A stretch of DNA of 64,000 nucleotides from G963422445 sp963422445 (GTDB taxonomy: Bacteria; Pseudomonadota; Alphaproteobacteria; Thalassobaculales; Thalassobaculaceae). Under the pieces are notes generated by a model. It searched no databases. It saw only the letters and a program-made list of their open reading frames with translations, and had not been told where the DNA came from. The stretch is taken from assembly GCA_963422445.2 (NCBI GenBank), contig OY729512.2, positions 4,154,001 to 4,218,000 on the forward strand, read 5' to 3'. Both the position numbers and the translations under genes were made by a program. Shown here one piece after another: positions 55,803 through 64,000 of the stretch. The first letter of the stretch is position 1. Every line of letters starts with the position of its first letter.

Positions 55803-56638
55803 CAACCACACCCTTCCGTCTGTTCTACCATCCTGTCAGCAGCGCCTCGATGCGGGTGACCCTGTATCTGCGTTGCCGTGGCGTGCCGGCCTCGATCGTC
55901 GAACTGGTTAGTACCGGCCTGATGACCGACCATCGTGGCATTCTGGTCTTCACGATGCCGGAGGGCGATCCCGAAACCGAAAAGATCGGGACGACGGATC
56001 TTACGGCGTTCAATCCCGAGGGCCGCGTTCCCGTTCTGCTCCTGCCTGACGGCCGAAGGATGACCCAGTCCGGCCCGATCGCCGATTTTATCGAAGAGAG
56101 CCTCGGCGATGGTGCCGGCCGGGCAATGCTGCCGGACGATCCATGGCGGCGCGCCGAAGCACGCCGCTTGATGTGGATTGTCGCGGCTGACACCCAGCCG
56201 TATCAGAATATTCCGTTCATCATCCAGGCGATGGGCGAATGGGGCATGGTCCGGGCCGAGCCGACGGTGCATCCGCTGCGGATGCATTTCATCCGCCGCG
56301 AGTTCGGCGCGATGGAAAGGATCATGACGTGTTGCGCTGGCGATTTCGCGGTCGGCGACAGCATTACGATGGCAGATTGCTTTCTGATTCCACAGATTCG
56401 CAACGCGCTTCTGGCTGGCATCGATCTCGAGCGTGAGTTCCCGACGATGGCCCGTATCTGGAACAACGCGCTTGCCGTTCCGGAGGTTCTGGCCGTCATG
56501 GAAGATGCTGGCGGCGTAGTTCAGCCGCTGATTTTCGACTCGGAGAAATTCGAGGTTTACGCAGATATGGGAGAAGTTTCCAGTTTCAATTCGCGAAGGC
56601 GAGTAGGACGCCGTTACAACGACCGCCAGGAAGACTGA
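55799..56638 (+). CDS. Glutathione S-transferase family protein
   Basis: 279 residues. The N-terminal thioredoxin-like domain starts FRLFYHPVSSASMRVTLYLR, with the serine-rich active-site loop and the cis-Pro region GRVPVLLLPDG; QSGPIADFIEE binds the glutathione glutamyl group. The C-terminal helical domain contains FAVGDSITMADCFLIPQ, the N-capping box. The layout is nearest to maleylacetoacetate-isomerase-like GSTs. The last 15-20 residues (RRRVGRRYNDRQED) adjoin the IS30 remnant, so the native C-terminus may have been altered. Confidence 0.85.
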   Translation: MTTTPFRLFYHPVSSASMRVTLYLRCRGVPASIVELVSTGLMTDHRGILVFTMPEGDPETEKIGTTDLTAFNPEGRVPVLLLPDGRRMTQSGPIADFIEESLGDGAGRAMLPDDPWRRAEARRLMWIVAADTQPYQNIPFIIQAMGEWGMVRAEPTVHPLRMHFIRREFGAMERIMTCCAGDFAVGDSITMADCFLIPQIRNALLAGIDLEREFPTMARIWNNALAVPEVLAVMEDAGGVVQPLIFDSEKFEVYADMGEVSSFNSRRRVGRRYNDRQED

Positions 56639-56640
56639 CG

Positions 56641-57350
56641 ATGATCCCACGCTGTAAACAGCGAGCGTGACAAGAATTTAGCGACATGAACTCTTAGCCG
56701 AATCGCATTCCCAACCGCTGCCTCCGTCTTGTCGGCCACCAACTCGAGACAGGTGTCTTTCGACATCCGGTCGACCATCGACACCACCGCACCCCGATGC
56801 CGGGATCCGATGATCGTATCAGCCCCCCAGTCGCCAACTCGGGTCTTCTTGTCGATCATCGCAGGGCGCTCGCGGATATCAACCCGGTTCGGGATCAGGC
56901 CGCACCCGACCTCCGTGCAACCGCGGCGGTTGTATGTCTTGCCGCGCCGCCGGAGAGCTTGGAACAAGGTACCGCCAGCCACATGGTTCACCCGGATGTG
57001 GCGGTCGATCCAGGTGATACTGACAGACAGGAGGCCCTCAAGCCGGAGACGGCCGGATGTCTGCTCCAGACTCCAATGCAAGGCCAGCGTCTCCGCGATC
57101 AGGGCCCAGGCTTGCGGCGGTCATCTTGCGCGGCACGGACGAGGCCACACGACGGCGCTCTGTCGCAAAGCGCTGCGCCGGCTTCATCTGGTACCCCCGC
57201 TGACCGGTATTCCGCTTCACCTCCCGGCTGATCGTCGAAACATGGCAGCCAAGCGCCCGGGCGATCGACCGCAGCGAATCACCCTTTTCAAGAAGCGCCT
57301 CGATTTGGCATCGTTTTTCGAAGGTCAGGTGATGATAGCCTGAGGGCATG
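56641..57350 (-). mobile_element. Truncated IS30-family element
   Basis: One end, GATCCCACGCTGTAAACAGC, is at 56643. The inner part encodes only the N-terminal half of an IS30 transposase in two frames. The missing C-terminal half and the junction near 56680-56700 show an internal deletion. The same end occurs at 47205. Confidence 0.75.
56690..57349 (-). pseudogene. IS30-family transposase, frameshifted and truncated
   Basis: MPSGYHHLTFEKRCQIEALL ... SIARALGCHVSTISREVKRN is the IS30 helix-turn-helix. A frame change near 57070 leads to the second part (SLEQTSGRLRLEG ... VGDWGADTIIGSRHRGAVVS), which carries the first catalytic Asp (GDWGADTI). It ends at AAVGNAIRL, before the second Asp and the Glu. 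It cannot be functional. Confidence 0.8.
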
Positions 57351-57436
57351 AGATGTCTCCTTTGTGTATTCTTGGGGGATTATATACTTGAATATGCAGC
57401 CGTCCATCCCCAAATCAATGTCAGAGTGGATAGGAC

Positions 57437-58387
57437 ATGGCACAGAAAGCACCCGGAAAGAGCCATCGCGAGGGGATCATCCTGATAGAGCTGTTCGGGC
57501 GGTTTCCCGATGACGCCACCGCCGAACGGTGGTTCGAGGAACAGCGCTGGGGCGCGGCTGGTAAGCCCTCTCATTGTCCGATGTGCGGCGGCACCGAGAA
57601 AGTGCGGCCCGTTCCTTCCCGCAAGCCTCTGCCCTACTGGTGCGGTGAATGCCGGCGCAATTTCAGCGTCAAGACTGGCACTGTGATGCACCGCTCGAAG
57701 ATCGGCCTCCAGAAATGGGCCATCGCAATCTACCTGTGGTCAGTGTCGCTCAAGGGCGTATCGTCCATGCGGCTGCATCGCGACCTGAAGATCACGCAGA
57801 AGTCGGCCTACTTCATGGCCCAGCGGTTGCGCGAGGCGTGGACCGAGGGGCATGGCGGCATGGCTGGTCCGGTCGAGGTCGATGAGACCCATGTCGGTGG
57901 CAAGGAGAAGAACAAGCACGGAAACAAGAAGTTGCGGGCCGGACGCGGCGCCGTGGGCAAGACCACCGTTGCTGGTGTTCGGGATCGCGCCACGAACACC
58001 AGCAGTGCCGCGATTGTCGAAAGTACCGACGCCGCTTCGCTACAGGGTTTCGTCGCTTCGCGGGCGGGCGAGGGAGCCAAGGTCTATACGGATCAGGCGG
58101 CCGGCTACAAGGGCATGAACTTCGATCACGAGACCGTCAATCACTCCGTCAGCGAGTATGTCCGGGATCAGGCGCACACTAACGGGATCGAGAGCTTCTG
58201 GGCCACCTTGAAGCGGGGATATCACGGGACTTTCCACCACATTTCGCCCAAGCATCTGCACCGCTATGTCAATGAGTTCGCGACCCGGCACAACATGAGA
58301 TCGCGTGATACGGACGCCATGATGGCCGAGACCGTTGCCCGGATGGTCGGGAAACGGCTAATGTATCGGGAACTGGTAGCCGGCTAG
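57437..58387 (+). CDS. IS1595-family transposase (ISNwi1-like)
   Basis: 316 residues. Zinc ribbon CPMCGGTEKV ... WCGECRRNF, then the DDE domain: GPVEVDETHVGGKEKNKHG (first D), KVYTDQAAGYKG (second D) and NGIESFWATLKRGYHGTFHH (E). Intact frame. Confidence 0.93.
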   Translation: MAQKAPGKSHREGIILIELFGRFPDDATAERWFEEQRWGAAGKPSHCPMCGGTEKVRPVPSRKPLPYWCGECRRNFSVKTGTVMHRSKIGLQKWAIAIYLWSVSLKGVSSMRLHRDLKITQKSAYFMAQRLREAWTEGHGGMAGPVEVDETHVGGKEKNKHGNKKLRAGRGAVGKTTVAGVRDRATNTSSAAIVESTDAASLQGFVASRAGEGAKVYTDQAAGYKGMNFDHETVNHSVSEYVRDQAHTNGIESFWATLKRGYHGTFHHISPKHLHRYVNEFATRHNMRSRDTDAMMAETVARMVGKRLMYRELVAG

Positions 58388-58411
58388 GCTGCGGATACAG
58401 CGGGCAAGAGG

Positions 58412-58687
58412 ATGGGTGCACCGGAATGGGCGCTTGAGACCGCGAAGGCTTGGGCGCAGGAACGGCTCCGCTCAGGAGCGGAGCCGCCTTGGACATACTA
58501 CCGCTTGATGCAGCTCGTTGAAGCTGTGGATTCGCTTGCAGCAGGAACCCGGTCAGTTACTTCCACGGGCTGTTTACAGCCAGAGGCGCCACCTCAGGAT
58601 GCCAGTCTCCCTCAAGGGGAGAATGTTTGTCGGCTAGATACCGCTCGATCCCGTCGCGCTGAGCAACAGGTACAGATGCCCACGTGA
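58412..58687 (+). CDS. Small putative passenger protein (unknown)
   Basis: 91 residues beginning MGAPEWALETAKAWAQERLR, then SGAEPPWTYYRLMQLVEAVD. The composition is protein-like and it follows the transposase by 24 bp, so it is probably co-transcribed. Its 3' half overlaps the opposing GIY-YIG-like gene. Function unknown. Confidence 0.5.
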   Translation: MGAPEWALETAKAWAQERLRSGAEPPWTYYRLMQLVEAVDSLAAGTRSVTSTGCLQPEAPPQDASLPQGENVCRLDTARSRRAEQQVQMPT

Positions 58688-59072
58688 CGTAAAGGGCGCC
58701 CTTTTGAGCATGCCTTGTGATCGTCGGGTCATTGCGGTGATCTGCAATGCGGTCTGCCACGTCACCTTGCCCGACGTAAGCGGTGTGAGGGGCGGTGCCT
58801 CCATGCCAGACGATGTAGACTCCATGTTCGGTTACTTTGGCCAAGTCGAGCCCGCCGAACGGGCACCACTCATCGCCAATACATTTGAGCCTCCGCTCAA
58901 TTGGCGGAGGGCGAACGCTTGACAGATTCGCGGGAGTCGGTACGATCACAGCGCTCTCACACAAATCTATCCGGTGCACCCTCCAGTGCTTCACCAGACC
59001 CCAACAAGGTCGAAGGCTGGGCTGGCACCCGGCCTTCGTCATTTCTGGGGCCGCTACGAATCTCCGTAGCAT
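58557..59072 (-). CDS. GIY-YIG-like domain protein, probable passenger gene
   Basis: Up to 171 residues; the start is uncertain, and the first 40 or so residues look non-native. The core is VYIVWHGGTAPHTAYVGQGD, corresponding to the GIY...YIG strands, followed by VADRIADHRND and WASVPVAQRDGIERYLADKH with an arginine and glutamate where the nuclease active site would be. It could nick DNA or be a non-catalytic relative. It is convergent with the small ORF at 58412. Confidence 0.6.
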   Translation of the reverse strand: MLRRFVAAPEMTKAGCQPSLRPCWGLVKHWRVHRIDLCESAVIVPTPANLSSVRPPPIERRLKCIGDEWCPFGGLDLAKVTEHGVYIVWHGGTAPHTAYVGQGDVADRIADHRNDPTITRHAQKGALYVTWASVPVAQRDGIERYLADKHSPLEGDWHPEVAPLAVNSPWK

Positions 59073-59133
59073 TCTGCAATATATACAAAATCATGCGGTC
59101 CGACAAGAATGCGTCTACCGCCCATGGTGAGAC

Positions 59134-59289
59134 ATGCCTGAAAAGCTGCCCCACAGCCCTCACGGGTCCAAAGAGGCCGACAAACCCTCGTCCAACGTCA
59201 CCCTCCCGCCTGTCGACGCGACCCCCGAAGAAATCGCTCAGGCGCTATTTCGGTTGAAGCCTGAAGGCGAGGCCGAGACGACCGCCTAG
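59134..59289 (+). CDS. Small unknown protein truncated or terminated exactly at the IS630 insertion
   Basis: 51 residues (KLPHSPHGSKEADKPSSNVT, then VDATPEEIAQALFRLKPEGE). The stop TAG is formed at 59287-59289 where the IS630 copy inserted into TA. Because the element begins with G, the stop codon is kept. I do not recognise a family; the P-EEIAQALF pattern resembles the remnant near 47400. Confidence 0.4.
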   Translation: MPEKLPHSPHGSKEADKPSSNVTLPPVDATPEEIAQALFRLKPEGEAETTA

Positions 59290-60466
59290 TGTCCTGTACG
59301 CAAAGTTCGTATTGTTAAGGGGGTGGTGTCGATTCGGGGGGCATGGTGATGCGACTTTCGGTGGAGATCAAGCTGAGCGCGGACGAGCGCAACGAGCTTG
59401 AGCGGCTGGCGCGCGGGCGCAAAGTCTGGCGAGGCCTGTCCGATCGGGCGCACATCGTGCTGCTGGCGGCCGAAGGGCTTACCAATGTGCAGATTGGGAG
59501 CGTGCTGGGCGTGACCAGCCAGACCGCCAGGAAGTGGCGCAATCGCTTCGCAGAGCATCGTCTTGACGGGCTTGACGACGAGCCGCGCTCCGGCCGTCCC
59601 CGGCGCATCGATGACGACGCCGTGGCCGAGGTGGTGCGCAAGACGCTTGAGGAGAAGCCTCGTGACGCGACCCAATGGAGCACGCGCTCGATGGCGCAGG
59701 CGACGGGGTATGCGCCGTCGACGGTCAATCGCATCTGGCGAGCCTTTTCCCTTCAGCCGCACAGGAGCGAGACCTTCAAGCTCTCGGCAGACCCCTACTT
59801 CGTGGACAAGACGCGCGACATCGTGGGGCTCTACGTGGACCCGCCGCAGCATGCCATGGTCCTCTGCGTGGACGAGAAATCGCAGGTTCAGGCCCTCGAT
59901 CGCACCCAGCCGCTGCTGCCGCTGCGCCCGGGGCAGGTCGAGCGGCGCACTCACGATTACAAGCGCAACGGCACGACCTCGCTCTTCGCAGCCCTTGACG
60001 TCGCCACAGGCAAGGTCATCGGACAGTGCTATCGGCGCCACCGCAGCGTGGAGTTCCGCAAGTTCCTGGATCACGTCGAGGCCAACGTGCCGCCCGACCT
60101 CGAGATCCACATCGTCATGGACAACTACTCGACCCACAAGACGAAGACGATCCGCGACTGGTTCGCCCGGCGACCGCGCTGGCATGTTCACTTCACCCCG
60201 ACCTCTGCCTCGTGGCTCAACCAAGTCGAGCGCTTCTTCGCCGATCTGACAGAGAAGCAGATCCGGCGCGGGGTTCACCGATCGACCGTCGAGCTGGAGC
60301 AGGCGATCACCGGGTACATCGACACCGTCAACGAGGACCCCAAGCCCTTCCGCTGGCACAAGACAGCCGATGAAATCCTGGCGTCCATCAAGCGCTTCTG
60401 CCTCAGGACCCTCGAAACCGCTGCAGCCGCAACATCATAACGGTACGAACTTTGGAATCAGGACAC
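59289..60466 (+). mobile_element. IS630-family element, copy B (1178 bp)
   Basis: TA duplication at 59287-59288 and 60467-60468. Same length and, on reading, the same sequence as the copy in ardC except one base (G60352). This points to very recent transposition. Confidence 0.95.
59343..60440 (+). CDS. IS630-family transposase (copy B)
   Basis: 365 residues, intact, identical to the copy at 7691 apart from one His/Arg difference (KPFRWHKT here). DDE residues in LCVDEKSQ, IVMDNYSTHK and NQVERFFADL. Confidence 0.95.
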   Translation: MVMRLSVEIKLSADERNELERLARGRKVWRGLSDRAHIVLLAAEGLTNVQIGSVLGVTSQTARKWRNRFAEHRLDGLDDEPRSGRPRRIDDDAVAEVVRKTLEEKPRDATQWSTRSMAQATGYAPSTVNRIWRAFSLQPHRSETFKLSADPYFVDKTRDIVGLYVDPPQHAMVLCVDEKSQVQALDRTQPLLPLRPGQVERRTHDYKRNGTTSLFAALDVATGKVIGQCYRRHRSVEFRKFLDHVEANVPPDLEIHIVMDNYSTHKTKTIRDWFARRPRWHVHFTPTSASWLNQVERFFADLTEKQIRRGVHRSTVELEQAITGYIDTVNEDPKPFRWHKTADEILASIKRFCLRTLETAAAATS

Positions 60467-60578
60467 TAGATGATGGCCCGCGCATAGTCAACTATATAAT
60501 TCCCTATTCTTGAAAGTATCACCATCACTTTACTGTCAGCAGCATGTTGCGGACACAGAATCTGAAACTTCTATACGT

Positions 60579-62078
60579 GGAACCTCTTGCAAAATTCCTG
60601 CCCCCAGGGTCCGGTGAGCCCGGATCGGTCGGTTGAGCCCGGTCACCTCTGCACCTGGAGGTCGGACTCCATGGATTCGCGGTGTCTCATCAGAGATGAT
60701 GAGAACAAACAGGGACCTTTGCGGACATCGGGACACGCCTCTCCGGGCCACTCTCTTCGAGAGGGCCGCGAAGGGTCGGCATGCGTTGTCGGAGCCGCGC
60801 TATGGGACGGCGAGACGTATCAACGGGTCAGCCGCCAGGGCCAGGATGCCGAACATGAGATGGCAGGCGACCCTGGAATGTCCGCGGACGCGGACATGGC
60901 GCCCGCCAAACTCATCCTTGAGGCGGGCGTTGGTCCTCTCGACACCGGACCGGATCCGGAACCGCACGTTCTCGGGATCGACATGGCCTATTGCACGCCG
61001 GGCCCGGGCCTCCCGGTCTCGCTCCTCCTTGAGGTCCTTGTCCCGGCGCGGATTGACATCGATGATCGGCACATGGCCAAGCCGTTCGCTCATCTGGTAG
61101 ATCTCCCTAGCATCATAGGCCGCGTCCATGAGATCGTAGAGATTGGTCACACGCCCGGCGGTCATCATCGCCAGCGGGATCGCGACCTGGCTGTCATGGA
61201 CGGATGCCGAGGTGAGGACGGTACTCAGCGGCACCCCGCAGTCTGCTGTGTCGATATGCAGCTTGTAACCGCGCCAAGCCTCCAGGACCCCCTTGGCATT
61301 CTTCTTTGCCCCGTGATCACAGACCTTCGGCAGCTCGTCAAGCATCTCATCGAGATCCATCCCGTTCGCTTGCCGTTCGAGACGCCCAGGCTCCTTCGTC
61401 CTCTCCTCGCCCTTGCGGGGCCGGCCGCGCTTGCGGTTCGGCGTCCCGGCCTTCGGCTTCGGGGCCGGCGTCTCCCGGGCCTCGATGGCCGTCGAGTCCC
61501 TCGACACGTGGCCGATGAGCGTGTCGCCCAGTGTCTCTGCGACCAGAGCCGCGTGCATCCTCTCCGGAAGACGGGACTGCGAAAATTCGGCAAACGCCCG
61601 CGAGAACGTCGCTTCACGCGGGATCTCCGCGACACGCGACCAGCCGCACAGTCGGCGCAACGTCGGGTCCACCTTGAGCCTGTCGATCAGGTGGCGGGTC
61701 GTCGGCAGACCCCACACCGCCTTGGCGATGACGCCACGGGCCAGCGCCTGGCGATCCTCCCGGGGCCGACCCGGACCGGTCCACACCCCATCGACGAAGC
61801 CCTCCACCTTGACGAGATCGAGAGCTGTCACGAAGCGCTTGTGCGTCTCGAGGAGAGGACCGACCGCCTCGGCCAACGCAGGGAAAAGGTCCCCTTGAAA
61901 TCGGTGCCAGAGATCGGATAGGGTCGAGCCAAGGGTCATCGGGGTCACATCCTCGGTATCTTGTTGTTGTGGAAACACAACATACCACGAGGTGGCCCCG
62001 AAACCCAGGCCCTCGACAACAAAATCAGCCTCGAGAAGGCAAAAAACCGGTCGGGCCGGCAATTTTGCAAGAGGTTCC
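60579..62078 (-). mobile_element. IS5/IS1182-like element, copy C, intact ends (1500 bp)
   Basis: Perfect outer ends GGAACCTCTTGCAAAATT and AATTTTGCAAGAGGTTCC, better preserved than in copies A and B. It interrupts or borders the S8-type protease remnant that begins immediately after 62078. Confidence 0.9.
60800..61939 (-). CDS. DDE transposase, IS5/IS1182-like (copy C)
   Basis: 379 residues from ATG 61939. The same architecture as the copies at 32649 and 34191, with HVSRDSTAIEARE, LYDLMDAAYDAREI and RSGVERTNARLKDE. Intact frame. Upstream in-frame residues to 62062 are terminal sequence. Confidence 0.87.
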   Translation of the reverse strand: MTLGSTLSDLWHRFQGDLFPALAEAVGPLLETHKRFVTALDLVKVEGFVDGVWTGPGRPREDRQALARGVIAKAVWGLPTTRHLIDRLKVDPTLRRLCGWSRVAEIPREATFSRAFAEFSQSRLPERMHAALVAETLGDTLIGHVSRDSTAIEARETPAPKPKAGTPNRKRGRPRKGEERTKEPGRLERQANGMDLDEMLDELPKVCDHGAKKNAKGVLEAWRGYKLHIDTADCGVPLSTVLTSASVHDSQVAIPLAMMTAGRVTNLYDLMDAAYDAREIYQMSERLGHVPIIDVNPRRDKDLKEERDREARARRAIGHVDPENVRFRIRSGVERTNARLKDEFGGRHVRVRGHSRVACHLMFGILALAADPLIRLAVP

Positions 62079-62880
62079 GTTGACAGTCGATTTTGTCAGC
62101 ACAACGCTTGAAGCAATCACTTTCTCATCTGACGGCATCAACAAGCGTCGACCCATATCCGGAACAACGTTGTCGTGGCAGCCGAACGATAGTCCCCTCG
62201 GCTTCAGGACCGGCTGGCTCGGGGAACGCAAAAGCATTCTCGGCAGTTCGGCCTCGCGTACATTCGGACACATCTCGGCCAATGGCGGATTTGCCGGCGT
62301 CACAACCAGATTTGATCTTGGCAAATGGTCGTTGGGCAGGTTTGCGGAGTTGGGTTTTGTATCTCCGGTCCCCGTGACGGGCTTGTAACAGGGATATCGC
62401 GTTTGACGACCGCGCCTTTTCCTTCGGTGCAATTCGGCTACTGGAAGAGAACACGACGTTATCGTTTTCTCTGTCACAACCGCTTCGGGTAGAAAATGGA
62501 AAAGCTGAATTGTCTGTTCCGCTCGGACGCACTCGGGAGAGGCAAATTCTAAGGAACACGTGACGGTGAACCTCTCGCCCAGCGGGCGGCAGATTGATCT
62601 CGCCACACACTGGAGCCGGAAACTGCGAAGCGGTAGTGAACTGCGCATCGGTGCGATCTTGGCCTCAATCCAGGTCATATCGCGGGTGTCGACCCGGAAC
62701 TCTCACTTGCCAGTTGGAGACTTGCGTTCCGACGACAAGGACGAACACCTCCCTCGGACAGGCACGGCAACGGCATTCAATTCGAAATGGAGCGGTCGCG
62801 CCCGGGTTCCCTGCCTGTTGCCGAACGACGAAAACCGCGGGACCAAAAATGCGCATCACGAAGACAGAAGATATATCTTT
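62079..62880 (+). pseudogene. C-terminal remnant of an S8-type serine protease/autotransporter-like gene
   Basis: In successive frames the sequence reads LSWQPNDSPLGFRTGWLGER, SSASRTFGHISANGGFAG, GLVTGISRLTT, LSFSLSQPLRVENGKAELSV, PLGRTRERQILR, NLSPSGRQIDLATHWSRKL and NPGHIAGVDPELSLASWRLA. These are in the right order for the C-terminal beta-rich domain of alphaproteobacterial S8 peptidases with autotransporter-like tails. At least three frame changes and stops (for example TAA at about 62388) separate them. The protease domain is absent; the IS copy C sits where it would join. Confidence 0.6.
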
Positions 62881-62910
62881 TCTATTCGATCGTTGAACAT
62901 CATGAGAATA

Positions 62911-63975
62911 TCATTGATTCCGGCCCCACCAGACTGCCATATCCTCAAGGCTGATCTTTCGGCTACCACTCTCACCGATGATTACAACCTCCTCACCGAG
63001 CTGCGGATCCGGCACATCGGAGAGATCAAGCACGCAGTGTTCGAGCGACACATCGAGAATCGGCGCCTTCGCACCCCGGACTAACATATGCGCTGATTTC
63101 TCCTGTAACGGCGGGCGATTACCTTGCAACCGGCCAAACGGCACAACGCCGGTCATATCCGTAACACGGCTGGCATACCGTCCTTCATGACCCGGTGTCC
63201 GGTCAGCGGCATTCGGCGAGACATGGATCAATCTGGTCACAAGTCTGGACATGACCGGCTGGAAGCCCGTCATATCTGCCCCGTCGAATGGCGCATATCC
63301 ATAGAGAATGCCGCCAGGACAGACTGCCGTGCAACGATCCTGGAACCCGGCCATGATACTGGCGCTCGCGCCGATTTGTGTCACCGGCGCCGAAACCCCA
63401 TCCCTCTCCAGAGCCGCAACAAGGTCATCAAACCGGACCGTTCGCGCCCTGGCCCAATCCCGGCCTTCTACATCGGCAAACGGCAAGTGACTGTAAATCC
63501 CGACGATCTCGATATCTGCCCAGCGCGCTGTCTCGATAATGAAGCGTCGGGCTTCGGAAAGCGGGAGTCCCAGGCGGCCCAGACCACAATCGACCTTGAT
63601 GAACACCGGAAACGGCGAGCCGCCGGCATTCGCAGCCGCATCCGCCATCTCCCGGTTGTGAATTGTGGCAATCAGATTGAACCGGCGAAACTCGGAAAGA
63701 ACCGGCGGTAACGACGTTCCGAACATGAGAATTGGTGTCTCGATACCGGCTTCCCGCATCGCTACAGCATCGGCAAGCGAACCTGTAGCGAGCATTTCGA
63801 CTCCCGCGGTGGCGAGCTGGCGTGCGACCGGCACGATCCCGTGTCCGTAAGCATTAGCCTTGAGCGACGCGATGATTGACTTCGAAGGCCCGATCCGTTT
63901 GCGCAACGCCGCAAGGTTGCCACCCAGGGCATCAAGATCAATATCAACCTGGTTGAGACCCGACATGGCAGGCAC
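62911..63975 (-). CDS. Alanine-racemase-like PLP enzyme lacking the usual catalytic tyrosine
   Basis: 354 residues of fold-type III. The PLP lysine is K39 in SLKANAYGHG; CGLGRLG and GIYSHLPFAD are standard barrel motifs; YGYAPF precedes the C-terminal domain. In classical Alr the C-terminal domain has GYxDG with the second catalytic base; here it is GRLQG (G281, R282), and the SMD motif is SLEHCVLD. It may therefore be a non-racemase relative or a racemase using different chemistry. The start at 63975 has a second ATG three codons on. Confidence 0.8.
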   Translation of the reverse strand: MPAMSGLNQVDIDLDALGGNLAALRKRIGPSKSIIASLKANAYGHGIVPVARQLATAGVEMLATGSLADAVAMREAGIETPILMFGTSLPPVLSEFRRFNLIATIHNREMADAAANAGGSPFPVFIKVDCGLGRLGLPLSEARRFIIETARWADIEIVGIYSHLPFADVEGRDWARARTVRFDDLVAALERDGVSAPVTQIGASASIMAGFQDRCTAVCPGGILYGYAPFDGADMTGFQPVMSRLVTRLIHVSPNAADRTPGHEGRYASRVTDMTGVVPFGRLQGNRPPLQEKSAHMLVRGAKAPILDVSLEHCVLDLSDVPDPQLGEEVVIIGESGSRKISLEDMAVWWGRNQ

Positions 63976-64000
63976 TCCGGCCTTCGGTGATCAAGGTTTA

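Larger units (their letters stand above)
57360..59130 (+). mobile_element. IS1595-family (ISNwi1-like) element with passenger genes (limits approximate)
   Basis: The transposase at 57437 belongs to a second IS1595 subgroup, different from the four ISXO2-like copies. It is followed by a small co-directional ORF and an opposing GIY-YIG-like gene that look like passengers. Passenger genes are known in the ISNwi1 and ISNha5 subgroups of this family. I could not identify the terminal repeats, so both ends are estimates. Confidence 0.45.

Overview
The window is a piece of a high-GC alphaproteobacterial chromosome, probably Rhodospirillales-like. This rests on gene content and protein style: an MlaA/MlaC pair, PccA, the recA-alaS pair, a DksA whose zinc finger is mostly lost, and a VWA/MoxR pair. 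There is no phage or plasmid replication module, and I see no rRNA or tRNA gene. Its main character is heavy insertion-sequence load: at least 17 IS copies or fragments from six families, many with clean target duplications. Beside them lie several host genes frozen at different stages of decay, as in a genome going through IS expansion (a host-associated or recently bottlenecked lineage; this is inference).

Layout. 1-5.9 kb: a partial UvrD-type helicase, a hotdog thioesterase, a BASS-like transporter, a nicotinamidase-like hydrolase and a TauD-like dioxygenase. 6.2-9.6 kb: an ArdC-type antirestriction gene with an IS1595 element in front and an IS630 element inside it. 9.77-9.98 kb: a four-repeat, type I-E-like CRISPR remnant with no cas genes in the window. 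10.1-16.4 kb: mlaA-mlaC-like genes, a lytic transglycosylase lipoprotein, ettA, an MDR oxidoreductase and a PhyH dioxygenase. 16.4-20.1 kb: a damaged SAF-domain dehydrogenase, an IS5 element and an SDR. 20.2-25.8 kb: a lone CoxL-type molybdoenzyme subunit, rpmF, an IS1595 copy and pccA.

26-36.7 kb is an IS graveyard. A Sel1/peptidoglycan-binding/trypsin-like protease gene is split by an IS4-type element, a 127-bp IS1595 miniature derivative and a full IS1595 copy. Next come a further IS1595 copy, two IS5/IS1182-like copies and an IS630 copy. The IS4-type transposase carries an N-terminal DUF4338 (Druantia DruA-like) domain, the most unusual architecture in the window.

37-40.4 kb returns to chromosomal genes (aminotransferase, two histidine phosphatases, NlpC/P60 hydrolase). 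41-47.2 kb holds an IS5 copy and a three-gene cassette (ribbon-helix-helix regulator, PHP-AAA 'Ppl/TrlF' ATPase, AlbA_2/Schlafen-like ATPase) that looks like a defence operon. Every gene in it is broken, by an IS630 insertion or single-base frameshifts. 47.7-56.6 kb is housekeeping: VWA-MoxR, alaS, recA, dksA, an ABM monooxygenase and a GST. 56.6-62.1 kb is a second IS cluster (IS30 remnant, an ISNwi1-like IS1595 element with passenger genes, IS630, IS5/IS1182-like). It is followed by the decayed C-terminus of an S8-type autotransporter protease and an alanine-racemase-like gene lacking the usual catalytic tyrosine.
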